DNA from: an uncultured Scytonema sp.
Lineage (GTDB): Bacteria > Cyanobacteriota > Cyanobacteriia > Cyanobacteriales > Nostocaceae
DNA length: 32,456 bases
Direction: 5' to 3'
Assembly (NCBI GenBank): GCA_937873135.1
Contig: CALMVQ010000136.1
Coordinates: 1 to 32,456 of the forward strand
The notes beneath the pieces were generated by a model. It ran no database searches, had not been told where the DNA came from, and saw nothing but the letters and a program-made list of their open reading frames with translations. How positions within the stretch are numbered: position 1 is the first letter of the stretch; the number at the start of each line of letters is the position of its first letter. The position numbers and the translations under genes are program-made. This document shows, one piece after another, positions 17,146-24,238 of the stretch.

Positions 17146-17946
17146 TTAGCTTTTGAAAAAAATGTCGTATAGTGACAGCAGAACTTCCACCACAATCAGA
17201 ATCACCACATACCACTCTACTCGCTGGCTACTGCTATGCTGCATGAACTCTAGGACTGTTTGTGCGGTTCGGGAAATTAGCTCTAGTTTGCGTTCCAAGG
17301 CATTGTGACGCTCACGGATTTCGTATTCATCCTCCAAGCGCAGATATAAGTTTTCCAGGTGTGGAGATTCCCACAGCAGATCTGGCTTATCGATGATCTC
17401 TACTCGACCCACAATCTTATGTTGAACTAACAACGTAGTGCCGAGTTGACGTAATAATTCCCGACTCTGGCGTCTACTCCTGTTTTCACGCTGAAGACTA
17501 GCTGCAAACGGTTCAATTTGATCAAATACAGTAGCTAGGCTAGTTTCATAATGAGACAGGACAACACTCTTAGCAAGAATATCAGCCACTATCTGCAAGC
17601 GTTCTACACTAGAATCATGCAGTAAAATTTTTCCTTCCTTAGCTCTCTCACTCTCCACAATATTGAGATGAACTTCCACCTCTTCTGTTTCCGGGTCAGC
17701 AAAATAGTCACTAACTTGAGAGGATAGTTTAGTTAAGAAGGCTACCTTTTCTACAGGCTTAAGGTTAAACAGGACAACTGCACCATAGTCCAGCAGTACC
17801 GCACAGCCGTGTTCACCTACTGCAACCATTACTGGCATAACCGCCAAGCAAACGTAATTCTCCAATGTCTGTAGGTTAATCTTCTTACCAAGGAATAGGG
17901 CTTGCGCTCTAAAGCTATCTCTGTCATTAAAAAGGAGTTTTTGCAT
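17146..17946 (-). CDS. RMD1/DUF155 family membrane-anchored protein
   Basis: 266 residues. The family (yeast Rmd1, Sif2/Sif3; human RMND1; bacterial DUF155) has an N-terminal alpha/beta domain and one C-terminal transmembrane helix. Visible here: GCAVLLDYGAVVLFNL (a core strand pair of the family), LAKSVVLSHYETSLATVFD, LLRQLGTTLLVQHKIVGRV, DKPDLLWESPHLENLYLRLE and ALERKLELISRTAQTVLEF, then the C-terminal helix WYVVILIVVEVLLSLYDIFF. The molecular activity is unknown; mitochondrial members support translation. The motif order and C-tail anchor make the assignment firm. It stands alone on the minus strand. Confidence 0.88.
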   Translation of the reverse strand: MQKLLFNDRDSFRAQALFLGKKINLQTLENYVCLAVMPVMVAVGEHGCAVLLDYGAVVLFNLKPVEKVAFLTKLSSQVSDYFADPETEEVEVHLNIVESERAKEGKILLHDSSVERLQIVADILAKSVVLSHYETSLATVFDQIEPFAASLQRENRSRRQSRELLRQLGTTLLVQHKIVGRVEIIDKPDLLWESPHLENLYLRLEDEYEIRERHNALERKLELISRTAQTVLEFMQHSSSQRVEWYVVILIVVEVLLSLYDIFFKS

Positions 17947-17999
17947 TATTCAGCCTGTTAATGTCTTGGACTAAAAGTTACAGTTGATGTCACAGCTAA

Positions 18000-18134
18000 A
18001 AAGGACCCACCTTCTACCAGAAGCATGGGTTTCAAGCAGTTAAATTTGGTTTCAGTGCCGACGAAGGCGAACCCGATGTTTTTTATGAGTGGAAGCCACC
18101 CAAAAAAGTGAAAAGCGCACTCCTCGTAGATTAA
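18000..18134 (+). pseudogene. Start-less coding relic, family unknown
   Basis: One frame is open for 44 codons and reads like a real protein C-terminus: KGPTFYQKHGFQAV, KFGFSADEGEPDVFYEW and KPPKKVKSALLVD, then TAA. No ATG, GTG or TTG start with a ribosome site precedes it, and an in-frame stop lies directly upstream (17997-17999). Aromatic and charged residue spacing looks selected rather than random. FYQKHGF recalls the last strand of GNAT acetyltransferases, but this is too short to assign. Probably the tail of a deleted gene. Confidence 0.35.
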
Positions 18135-18212
18135 TGTAGATTAATGAGGATTGCGCTATAACCATTCGTCACTTATAGAAAATATTTTACTTCCGAGTAA
18201 AACCATTGACAG

Positions 18213-18524
18213 CTATTTCTTTTGCACCTGCTTAGCCATATCAAGAAAGTAGTTATCCATTTTGGCGTTGGGACGACGAGTAGTAGCTTTGACTTCAGGA
18301 GTATTGACTGGTTTAGTTACAGTCACTGGAGTCGTATTGGCTGATTTTATCTCCTCTGCTTTGTTAGATTCCTCAAAGAAGTAATCAGACTGAGAGATCC
18401 CCAGGATTTTGCCAATCGAACCGAAGACTCGAGCCAGAGAACCAAAAAGCGTTCCAAAGACAACAGAAAGAAAGCCTACTAACCGAAGGTAAAAGTTCTG
18501 AATAATTTGCTTGATATTAGACAT
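18213..18524 (-). CDS. Small conserved-looking protein with one hydrophobic helix
   Basis: 103 residues from the ATG at 18524, which has GGAAG 8 nt upstream; a GTG five codons earlier is a weaker start. Residues about 8-40 form a hydrophobic or amphipathic segment (YLRLVGFLSVVFGTLFGSLA, then RVFGSIGKILGI) that probably associates with a membrane. It is followed by a Thr/Pro/Val/Lys-rich linker (TTPVTVTKPVNTPEVKATT) and a short basic tail MDNYFLDMAKQVQKK. Function unknown. It is divergent from the gene at 18601, with about 75 bp between starts. Confidence 0.6.
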   Translation of the reverse strand: MSNIKQIIQNFYLRLVGFLSVVFGTLFGSLARVFGSIGKILGISQSDYFFEESNKAEEIKSANTTPVTVTKPVNTPEVKATTRRPNAKMDNYFLDMAKQVQKK

Positions 18525-18600
18525 ATGAGCGTCTTCCACATCTTTCTAATACTATTGTGATTTATTGAAGCACAATACAAATCAGTGGCGGAACAATCTC

Positions 18601-18996
18601 ATGGTAGACTTAAGCGGAACTTGGCTGGGAACTTATTGGCAAGGAGAAAGTCCAACTCGCTTTGAAGCCATATTTATTCAGAGTGGCAACTCTTTAACTG
18701 GTAGGATTCAAGATGACAGTAGTTTGGGAGAAGCTCAGTTGAGTGGTGAGGTGATTGGGCGTCGTCTCAGTTTTATCAAACGCTACCTCATCAATAGAAA
18801 AACCTCAGTTAGCTATGTAGGTACCGTTTCTGAGGATGAGGATTTTATACAGGGACAGTGGACGATTAAAGGCTACGATATTGGTCCTTGGGAAGCTCGC
18901 CGCAGTGGTGAAAGTTTAACACTCAATCTAGAAATTCAGAGTTCTAAAGTAGCTTCTCCTTTAGGCGGCGTAGCCCAAGGTATCGTCAGAGCCTGA
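18601..18996 (+). CDS. Hypothetical protein, beta-rich, 131 residues
   Basis: From ATG 18601 the protein reads MVDLSGTWLGTYWQGESPTR, then FEAIFIQSGNSLTGRIQDD, GEAQLSGEVIGRRLSFIKRY, YVGTVSEDEDFIQGQWTI and IGPWEARRSG. Repeated short strands with Gly turns and the opening SGTWLGTY suggest a small up-and-down beta-barrel of lipocalin-like type, but no family is firmly recognised. A TTG 36 bp earlier would add residues of no obvious pattern. The C-terminal tail after SLTLNLE is weak, and VASPLGGVAQG resembles translation of a dispersed repeat, so the end may have been altered. No signal peptide. Confidence 0.6.
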   Translation: MVDLSGTWLGTYWQGESPTRFEAIFIQSGNSLTGRIQDDSSLGEAQLSGEVIGRRLSFIKRYLINRKTSVSYVGTVSEDEDFIQGQWTIKGYDIGPWEARRSGESLTLNLEIQSSKVASPLGGVAQGIVRA

Positions 18997-19007
18997 ATCC
19001 TCATTCC

Positions 19008-19802
19008 CTACAGCAACTCTCCTCGGTAGACAGTGACAGCTTGTCCACTTAAATAAACACGAGACGTACCGTCGTAGCGAATCTTGATGACTCCACCCCG
19101 AAGGGAGGCTTGGTAAGCGTTGAAGTCATCTTTTCTGAGGCGATCGCGCCAGAAAGAAGCAAGACAGCAGTGAGCATATCCAGTCACGGGATCTTCGTTA
19201 ATCCCTATACTTGGGGCAAAGAATCTGGAGATAAAATCGTATTCTGAACCCAGAGCAGTCAAACTAGTGACAATGGTTGTGGGGAGAGGAAGAGTTTTCA
19301 GTAAATCAAAATTGGGTTGCATTTGCCGTACCAAGTCTTCAGATTCCACCTCTACTAAATAACTTTGAGAATTTTCCATGACTGATTTTAGAGGAACACC
19401 CAAAGCTTGACTCAGTTCTTGTGGTGCGATCGCGTCAGTTGGATGATTCACAGGAAAATCAAGTTCAATCCACTCACCCTGGTTTTTAGCAATAAGTAGT
19501 CCACTTTTCGTCTGGAAACGTGCAGCTTCATCGGCAGATAAATGCCCTTCCGACCAAAGGACGTGAGAACTTGCTAAAGTTGCATGACCACACAACGGCA
19601 CTTCTGTTGTTGGCGTAAACCAACGTAAACTGTAGCCATCCTCCTGCTTGAGCAAAAATGCAGTCTCGGATAAATTCATTTCTTGCGCTACCTTTTGCAT
19701 CCAGTCATCTGACTTGGGCGTTGGCAGAATGCATACTGCGGCTGGGTTGCCTGTAAAAGGTGTATTGGTAAAAGCGTCTACTTGAGTAATAATTTGTCCC
19801 AT
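19008..19802 (-). CDS. PhzF family isomerase/epimerase-like protein
   Basis: 264 residues from ATG 19802 (MGQIITQVDAFTNTPFTGNP), the canonical PhzF N-terminus. The frame stays open 75 bp further upstream, but that part shows no conservation. PhzF enzymes have a diaminopimelate-epimerase fold with a single catalytic Glu; here it lies in LSETAFL (E46). Other landmarks are RWFTPTTEVPLCGHATLASSHVL, SRFFAPSIGINEDPVTGYAHC and a C-terminal VYLSGQAV. True phenazine biosynthesis is not implied; no other phz genes are present and most bacterial PhzF homologues have unknown substrates. It is divergent from the aminotransferase gene at 20052. Confidence 0.9.
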   Translation of the reverse strand: MGQIITQVDAFTNTPFTGNPAAVCILPTPKSDDWMQKVAQEMNLSETAFLLKQEDGYSLRWFTPTTEVPLCGHATLASSHVLWSEGHLSADEAARFQTKSGLLIAKNQGEWIELDFPVNHPTDAIAPQELSQALGVPLKSVMENSQSYLVEVESEDLVRQMQPNFDLLKTLPLPTTIVTSLTALGSEYDFISRFFAPSIGINEDPVTGYAHCCLASFWRDRLRKDDFNAYQASLRGGVIKIRYDGTSRVYLSGQAVTVYRGELL

Positions 19803-20051
19803 TTGATTGAGGAGGGGAGAGGATTTTTCCTTTTGATGCCATAAAATTTTACCACAAAAGTGTGTAAATGCTAACATTCAATGGTCAACGGCAACGGACT
19901 ACTTGGGTTTCTCAGTTAAGTGTAAGTAGGTCATGCCGTTGTGATTGTGTCAATCTCTAGTTACATTAGTGAAATATGGCAATCGCTTTCTGCTAGCAGC
20001 AACATCCATATAATCTGTCCACCACTCGCTCAATCAGTTTTTTCCAAGCCT

Positions 20052-21335
20052 ATGAACCCTGCCCTGAGTAAAATTGGTAATCAAATGTCCAACCTGACAG
20101 GCGTCAGAGCTATTATGAAGGACATTGTCGAAACATTAGAAACTGGTGCGGGGCAGCAGTTTATCAATTTGAGCGCTGGCAACCCAGTCATTTTACCAGA
20201 GGTAGAGCAACTCTGGCGGGATTGTACGGCAGACCTGCTAGCTAGCCCAGAATATGGTGAAGTCGTTTGTCGTTATGGTTCAAGTCAGGGTTATCCACCT
20301 TTAATTGAAGCGATCGCTCGGGATTTTAATCAGCGATATGGATTGAATATCAGCGAAAAAAATATCCTCATCACCCCTGGTAGTCAAACCCTTTACTTCT
20401 ACGCTGCTAATGCTTTTGGTGGATATACTAACAACGGCGAACTCCGGCAAATTGTCCTACCCTTAAGTCCTGATTATACAGGTTATGGCGGCGTCTCCCT
20501 ATTTCCAGAAGCATTGATTGCCTACAAACCAACTCTAGATATTGATGCAACTGCTCATAGATTCAAATACCGCCCTGACTTCAGTCAACTGTCAATCACA
20601 GAAAAGACAGGTTGCGTGATCTTTTCTCGCCCCTGCAATCCCACTGGGAACGTTCTCACAGATGATGAGGTGAAAAAAATTGCTGCCTTGGCTACCGCTC
20701 ATGATGTGCCATTGTTAATAGACTCAGCATACGCACCTCCTTTTCCGGCATTAAACTTTACAGATATGACACCAGTTTTTGGTGAAAATATCCTCCACTG
20801 CATGAGTTTGTCGAAAGCCGGATTACCGGGTGAACGCATTGGGATTGCGATCGGCGAGCGCAAATTGATTCATGTTCTGGAGTGCTTTCAAACAAATGCC
20901 TGTCTTCATGCATCGCGGTATGGACAAGCGATCGCCGCTCGAGCTATTAACTCTGGAACCCTTGCCGAAATCTCCGAACGAGTCATCCGTCCCTTTTACC
21001 AAAACAAGTTCTCTGTTGTAGAAAGCACTTTAGACGAATCAATGCCCAAAGATTTGCCTTGGTTCCTCCATCGTGGTGAGGGAGCAATTTTTGCTTGGTT
21101 GTGGTTGCAGGATCTGCCAATCACTGATTGGGAATTCTACCAGCAACTTAAGAAAGTCGGTGTTATTGTTGTTCCAGGTAATTCTTTCTTCCCAGGCTTG
21201 CAGGAAGATTGGGCTCACACGCAGCAGTGCTGCCGTATTAGCCTCACAGCCAGCGATGAAGAAATTACCGTGGCAATGCAACGTCTTGCCAAAGTCGTTG
21301 AACAGGTTTATCAACGTACGGTTGTTAGCGCTTAA
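20052..21335 (+). CDS. avtA: Valine-pyruvate aminotransferase (AvtA-like)
   Basis: PLP-dependent class I/II aminotransferase, 427 residues. It aligns by eye with E. coli AvtA along its length: NLSAGNPVILPE at the N-terminus, ILITPGSQTLYFYAANAFGG, CVIFSRPCNPTGNVLTDDEV, LLIDSAYAPPFP, MSLSKAGLPGERIGIAIGE (Schiff-base Lys), RVIRPFYQ, LHRGEGAIFAWLWLQDLPIT, and VPGNSFFPGLQEDWAHTQQC. It would exchange amino groups between valine, alanine and their keto acids (EC 2.6.1.66). The frame opens at 19941, but the extra 37 residues lack conservation; ATG 20052 begins the conserved MNPALSKIGNQMS. A three-copy tandem repeat follows the stop. Confidence 0.9.
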   Translation: MNPALSKIGNQMSNLTGVRAIMKDIVETLETGAGQQFINLSAGNPVILPEVEQLWRDCTADLLASPEYGEVVCRYGSSQGYPPLIEAIARDFNQRYGLNISEKNILITPGSQTLYFYAANAFGGYTNNGELRQIVLPLSPDYTGYGGVSLFPEALIAYKPTLDIDATAHRFKYRPDFSQLSITEKTGCVIFSRPCNPTGNVLTDDEVKKIAALATAHDVPLLIDSAYAPPFPALNFTDMTPVFGENILHCMSLSKAGLPGERIGIAIGERKLIHVLECFQTNACLHASRYGQAIAARAINSGTLAEISERVIRPFYQNKFSVVESTLDESMPKDLPWFLHRGEGAIFAWLWLQDLPITDWEFYQQLKKVGVIVVPGNSFFPGLQEDWAHTQQCCRISLTASDEEITVAMQRLAKVVEQVYQRTVVSA

Positions 21336-21375
21336 ACGAACGACAACAGATGGATAATTGTTAGAAATAACAACC

Positions 21376-21567
21376 GTACGGGCGGGTTTGACAAGATTGT
21401 TCGTTTCTGATTACAAGTTATCTATTGAAACCCGCCCTTTGTACGGGCGAGTTTGACAAGATTGTTCGTTTCTGATTACAAGTTATCTATTGAAACCCGC
21501 CCTTTGTACGGGCGGGTTTGACAATATTGTGTGTTCCTGCTTACAAGTTATCTATTGAAACCCGCCC
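21376..21567. repeat. Three tandem 65-bp GGGCGGGTTT elements
   Basis: Units 21376-21440, 21441-21505 and 21506-21567 are nearly identical. Each starts GTACGGGCGGGTTTGACAA and ends TTGAAACCCGCCC, so each unit has about 10-bp inverted ends (GGGCGGGTTT / AAACCCGCCC) and folds into a hairpin. A diverged solo copy lies at 10940-11000. The array fills the gap between avtA and rimM. Confidence 0.9.
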
Positions 21568-21577
21568 CTACCAACAA

Positions 21578-22282
21578 ATGACTAATCCAAAATCTAAAAT
21601 CCAAACCCCAAAATCTAACGAGTGGCTAGAAATTGGTACGATTGTCGCTCCTCAAGGATTATATGGAGAGGTGCGGGTTAATCCTGACACGGATTTTCCC
21701 GAACGGTTTGAGGTGCCAGGGCAACGTTGGTTATTACATCCGGGAAAAACGGAACCTAAATCCATAGAATTATTAGCAGGACGTTATATTCCCGGTAAAA
21801 ACCTGTATGTGATTAAATTAGCTGGTGTCGAAGATCGCAACTCTGCAGAAGAGTTACGCGATTGTAAGTTAATGGTGCAAGCGAGCGATCGCCCCCAACT
21901 GGAAGAAGATGAATATCATGTTTTAGACTTGATTGGCTTGTCAGTCTTCATGCAGGAATCTGGCGAACTCGTTGGCACTGTAGTAGACGTTATCTCTGCT
22001 GGGAACGATTTATTGGAAGTACAGCTACATCAGGGAGAAGAGGAAACGGGGATAAATCTCGATCTAAAATCCAAAATTCCTCCTGGAAAGTTTGCCACGC
22101 AGGGAAACTCGAACGCTCCTCGCCGAGAGCGCAAACCACCAAGTAAGTTTCCGCAAAATCCAAAATCCCCAAAGACTGTTTTGATTCCGTTTGTGAGGGC
22201 GATCGCACCAGTAGTAGACTTAGAAGGCAATCGTATTGAAATTACACCACCAGAGGGATTATTAGAACTTAATCATAGTTAA
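21578..22282 (+). CDS. rimM: Ribosome maturation factor RimM, with repeat-derived inserts
   Basis: RimM binds ribosomal protein S19 and assists 16S rRNA processing in the 30S subunit. The N-terminal domain begins [20 protein letters not shown]; the PRC-barrel half includes [32 protein letters not shown] and, after an insert, [20 protein letters not shown]. The ATG at 21578 is chosen; the frame open from 21518 begins inside the tandem repeat. 234 residues exceeds the family's usual 165-185. The excess is an N-terminal [11 protein letters not shown] tract encoded by STRR heptamers and an internal insert of about 40 residues (162-197), again containing NPKSPK from STRR DNA, placed in the loop before the last strands, where it should be tolerated. 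Confidence 0.93.
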   Translation: MTNPKSKIQTPKSNEWLEIGTIVAPQGLYGEVRVNPDTDFPERFEVPGQRWLLHPGKTEPKSIELLAGRYIPGKNLYVIKLAGVEDRNSAEELRDCKLMVQASDRPQLEEDEYHVLDLIGLSVFMQESGELVGTVVDVISAGNDLLEVQLHQGEEETGINLDLKSKIPPGKFATQGNSNAPRRERKPPSKFPQNPKSPKTVLIPFVRAIAPVVDLEGNRIEITPPEGLLELNHS

Positions 22283-22285
22283 TAT

Positions 22286-22570
22286 TTGGACTTGGGACTG
22301 TTACATGTCGATTATGAGCAGTATGGAGCGTGTCTGGCCAAATTCTTTAATGCAACAGCACAGGAGTTTGGTGAGCGCATCTGTGGATATTGGGGTGTTG
22401 AGAATAAAGTTCATTATGTTCGAGACGTAACCCAAGGAGAAGACAGTTCTAGAATCCGTACTAAACCTTTACCTCAGATTTTTGCCATTGCTCGTAATTT
22501 TACTCTTAATTTATATCGACTCAAATGTTCAAAAACATGGCACAAAGGCAACGGTAACAATAGCTACTGA
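22286..22570 (+). pseudogene. C-terminal relic of an ISAs1-family transposase
   Basis: The translation contains GYWGVENKVHYVRDVTQGED and SSRIRTKPLPQIFAIARNF, the typical C-terminal part of ISAs1-type DDE transposases, including the catalytic-region Glu in GVEN. The N-terminal two thirds are absent. At the 3' end the family continuation NMAQ.QR is found in another frame (MFKNMAQRQR from about 22526), so a frameshift is also present. No terminal repeats are seen. It is a dead fragment next to the xisH stub. Confidence 0.75.
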
Positions 22571-22610
22571 TTGTGTTTGACTCAACAGTAGTGCTACACT
22601 TAACGATAAT

Positions 22611-22694
22611 ATGCCTGCTAACAAGATCTATCATAACACTGCCAAAAATGCTTTGCTCAAAGTAGGCTGGACAATCACCCGAAGACGAGCATAA
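22611..22694 (+). pseudogene. Truncated xisH (fdxN element excision controlling factor family)
   Basis: A 27-codon frame reads MPANKIYHNTAKNALL, KVGWTIT, then RRRA and stop. MPA.(D/N)..H...K.AL...GWTITHDP is the conserved start of XisH, a PD-(D/E)XK-like protein of about 138 residues usually encoded beside xisI. The conserved part ends exactly after GWTIT, the normal HDP is lost, and no further XisH or XisI sequence follows. A deletion joined the stub to the toxin-antitoxin module that starts 16 bp after its stop. Confidence 0.65.
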
Positions 22695-22709
22695 ACTGAA
22701 AAAATTTTT

Positions 22710-23084
22710 ATGAATTCCTTTTCATCTGTAACATCACAAAATAAGAACCAAGACAATAGTGAGGTTTTAGTAAACGTTATTGTCAAGCAAGAAGCTAATG
22801 GCAGAACAGTTGCTATCGTTCCTGGGTTGCCTGAATTACAAGTTGAAGCAAATGATCGCGCAACAGCATTAGCCGAACTCCAGCAACGTCTAGAAACCCA
22901 TCTAGCTGATGCAGAAATTGTCTCAATATCAGTAAAGGTACCATCTACTGAGCAGAAAAACCCCTGGTTAGCAATGGCTGGAGTTTTTAAAGATGACCCA
23001 CAATTTGAGCAAATGCTCGAGGCTATAGAAAACTATCGACATGAAATTGATACTACAACAGAAGAGACTTTTTCGCAAGAGTAA
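22710..23084 (+). CDS. Antitoxin-like protein of a PIN toxin module
   Basis: 124 residues. The first 20 are polar; residues about 20-80 form a strand/helix domain (VLVNVIVKQEANGRTVAIVP, then ATALAELQQRLETHLADAEI) reminiscent of HicB-like folds. The C-terminus NPWLAMAGVFKDDPQFEQML EAIENYRHEID is the kind of toxin-wrapping tail recalled from cyanobacterial antitoxins paired with VapC. The downstream PIN gene starts 28 bp after the stop, so they form an operon. The toxin is interrupted, which makes this an intact antitoxin with a broken partner. No clear DNA-binding HTH or RHH motif was identified. Confidence 0.65.
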   Translation: MNSFSSVTSQNKNQDNSEVLVNVIVKQEANGRTVAIVPGLPELQVEANDRATALAELQQRLETHLADAEIVSISVKVPSTEQKNPWLAMAGVFKDDPQFEQMLEAIENYRHEIDTTTEETFSQE

Positions 23085-23112
23085 GGAGCATATTTGCTAT
23101 CATATAAATAAG

Positions 23113-23746
23113 ATGATAAGATGGGTACTTGATACTGACCATGTTTCGCTACTACAACGAGGTCATCCAGTATTAGTTAGTAAAGTAGCTGCGGTAAATC
23201 CTTCAGAAATAGCAGTCACAATAATAACTATTGTTGAGCAGATGTACGGTCGTTTAGACGTAATTAAACGAGCCAAATCAAAGCAAGAATTAGTTACGGC
23301 TTACAAAAGAAAGGCAGAAGTACGAAGGCAGAGGGCAGAAGGTAAATTGCCTAAAAATCCTTCAGGGGTGGGTTTAAAGCCCACCAAAAAAATAAAAATG
23401 TATTTCGAGATGCGTAGCACAAGAAATACGGCGTCCTTATTTCAATCCCACGTTTTTAAGCGTGGGTTCCCTTCTGCCTTCTGCCCTCTGCCTTCTGCCT
23501 TCTGAAAGGTTATTAAAAGAAACATTTAATCGGTTATGTCAAGCTAATATTCTTGACTTTGATGAAGCTGCATTTAATATCTATAACGAATTATTAAAGC
23601 AAAAAATTCGCATTGGTACACAAGATTTAAGAATCGCAGCCATTGCACTTTCCTTAAATAGTACAGTTGTGACACGCAACCTTAAAGATTTTGAAAAAGT
23701 CCCTAATTTGAAAGTTGTGGATTGGTCAATTCTTTACGGTTATTGA
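23113..23746 (+). pseudogene. VapC-type PIN ribonuclease gene split by a small insertion
   Basis: VapC toxins are Mg-dependent PIN-domain RNases. The 5' part encodes MIRWVLDTDHVSLLQRGHP (first catalytic Asp in LDTD), a second acidic site near TIVEQMYGRL, and QELVTAYKR. It then runs into inserted DNA. The 3' part resumes LLKETFNRLCQANILDFDEA, IGTQDLRIAAIAL (third acidic site) and TVVTRNLKDFEKVPNLKVVD. Removing 23310-23508 (195 bp plus one AAAG copy) restores AYKR-LLKETF in frame, so the original was about 145 residues. The insertion adds 199 bp, which shifts the frame, and brings its own stop. The ATG at 23113 is chosen over an earlier in-frame ATG inside the antitoxin gene. Confidence 0.85.
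23306..23508. mobile_element. MITE-like insertion with heptamer-repeat ends and AAAG target duplication
   Basis: 195 bp (23310-23504) flanked by AAAG at 23306-23309 and 23505-23508. The ends are inverted: GGCAGAAG...GAAGGCAGAGGGCAGAAGG on the left, CCTTCTGCCCTCTGCCTTCT on the right, made of GGCAGAA-type heptamers. Inside are further hairpins: GGTGGG/CCCACC (23367-23385) and CCCACG/CGTGGG (23447-23466). It encodes nothing. Exact restoration of the host gene on removal supports insertion as a unit. Confidence 0.75.
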
Positions 23747-24238
23747 ATTAAGTAAATCCATAAGAAAGATCCGGGTAATGGATAGCAATTTAGCGGGAGG
23801 TTGGGGGAATCTTCACGCGATAACAGCAACCGTATTGTGATATGGATTGGAAAAGAAGAGGAATTGATTATTTTGCTGTAAGAATTCAAAATTTTGACAA
23901 ATGACTCCTGAATGCTAAATTGCTTTTTGATATAGCGATTCAATCTCTATATTTAAACTATTAGTTATAATTTCTTAATCTTTTCTTAAAAAAAATGAAT
24001 TATTTATCTTATCAATCCATAATTTTCCTCTCTCACAAGACATAAAAAATCCTCTAATCAACATTGATTGCTTTGTTTAAAAAATTTTCACCTTTAAAGT
24101 TTTAGGTAAAATCATTGTTAAAGTTGAAACAAATTGATAACCTTTGACAGAAGGTTATCAATCAAGTTTATCCAGATTTCTTTTAGCGTTGAAAAAATAA
24201 CTGCTTAGTTTCAAAGTCCTTTAGTAATGGAGTTCGAT
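23747..24238. other. Intergenic region and leader of the phosphoketolase gene
   Basis: About 490 bp, very AT-rich from 23940 on, no supported gene (the 67-codon minus frame at 23740-23943 has no family features). It contains a perfect inverted repeat at 24133-24162 close to the xfp start. Confidence 0.5.
24133..24162. promoter_or_regulatory. Perfect inverted repeat upstream of xfp (possible operator)
   Basis: ATTGATAACCTT, 6 nt, then AAGGTTATCAAT: a 12-bp perfect dyad ending 76 bp before the xfp start. Its size and position fit a dimeric regulator site or a leader RNA hairpin. No known regulator is assigned. Confidence 0.4.

Noticed and set aside
19008-19802. Phenazine biosynthesis cluster
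   Set aside because: Only a PhzF-like protein is present; this family is widespread outside phenazine pathways and no other phz gene is near.
21376-21567. CRISPR array
   Set aside because: Units are contiguous 65-bp repeats without unique spacers, so this is a tandem repeat.
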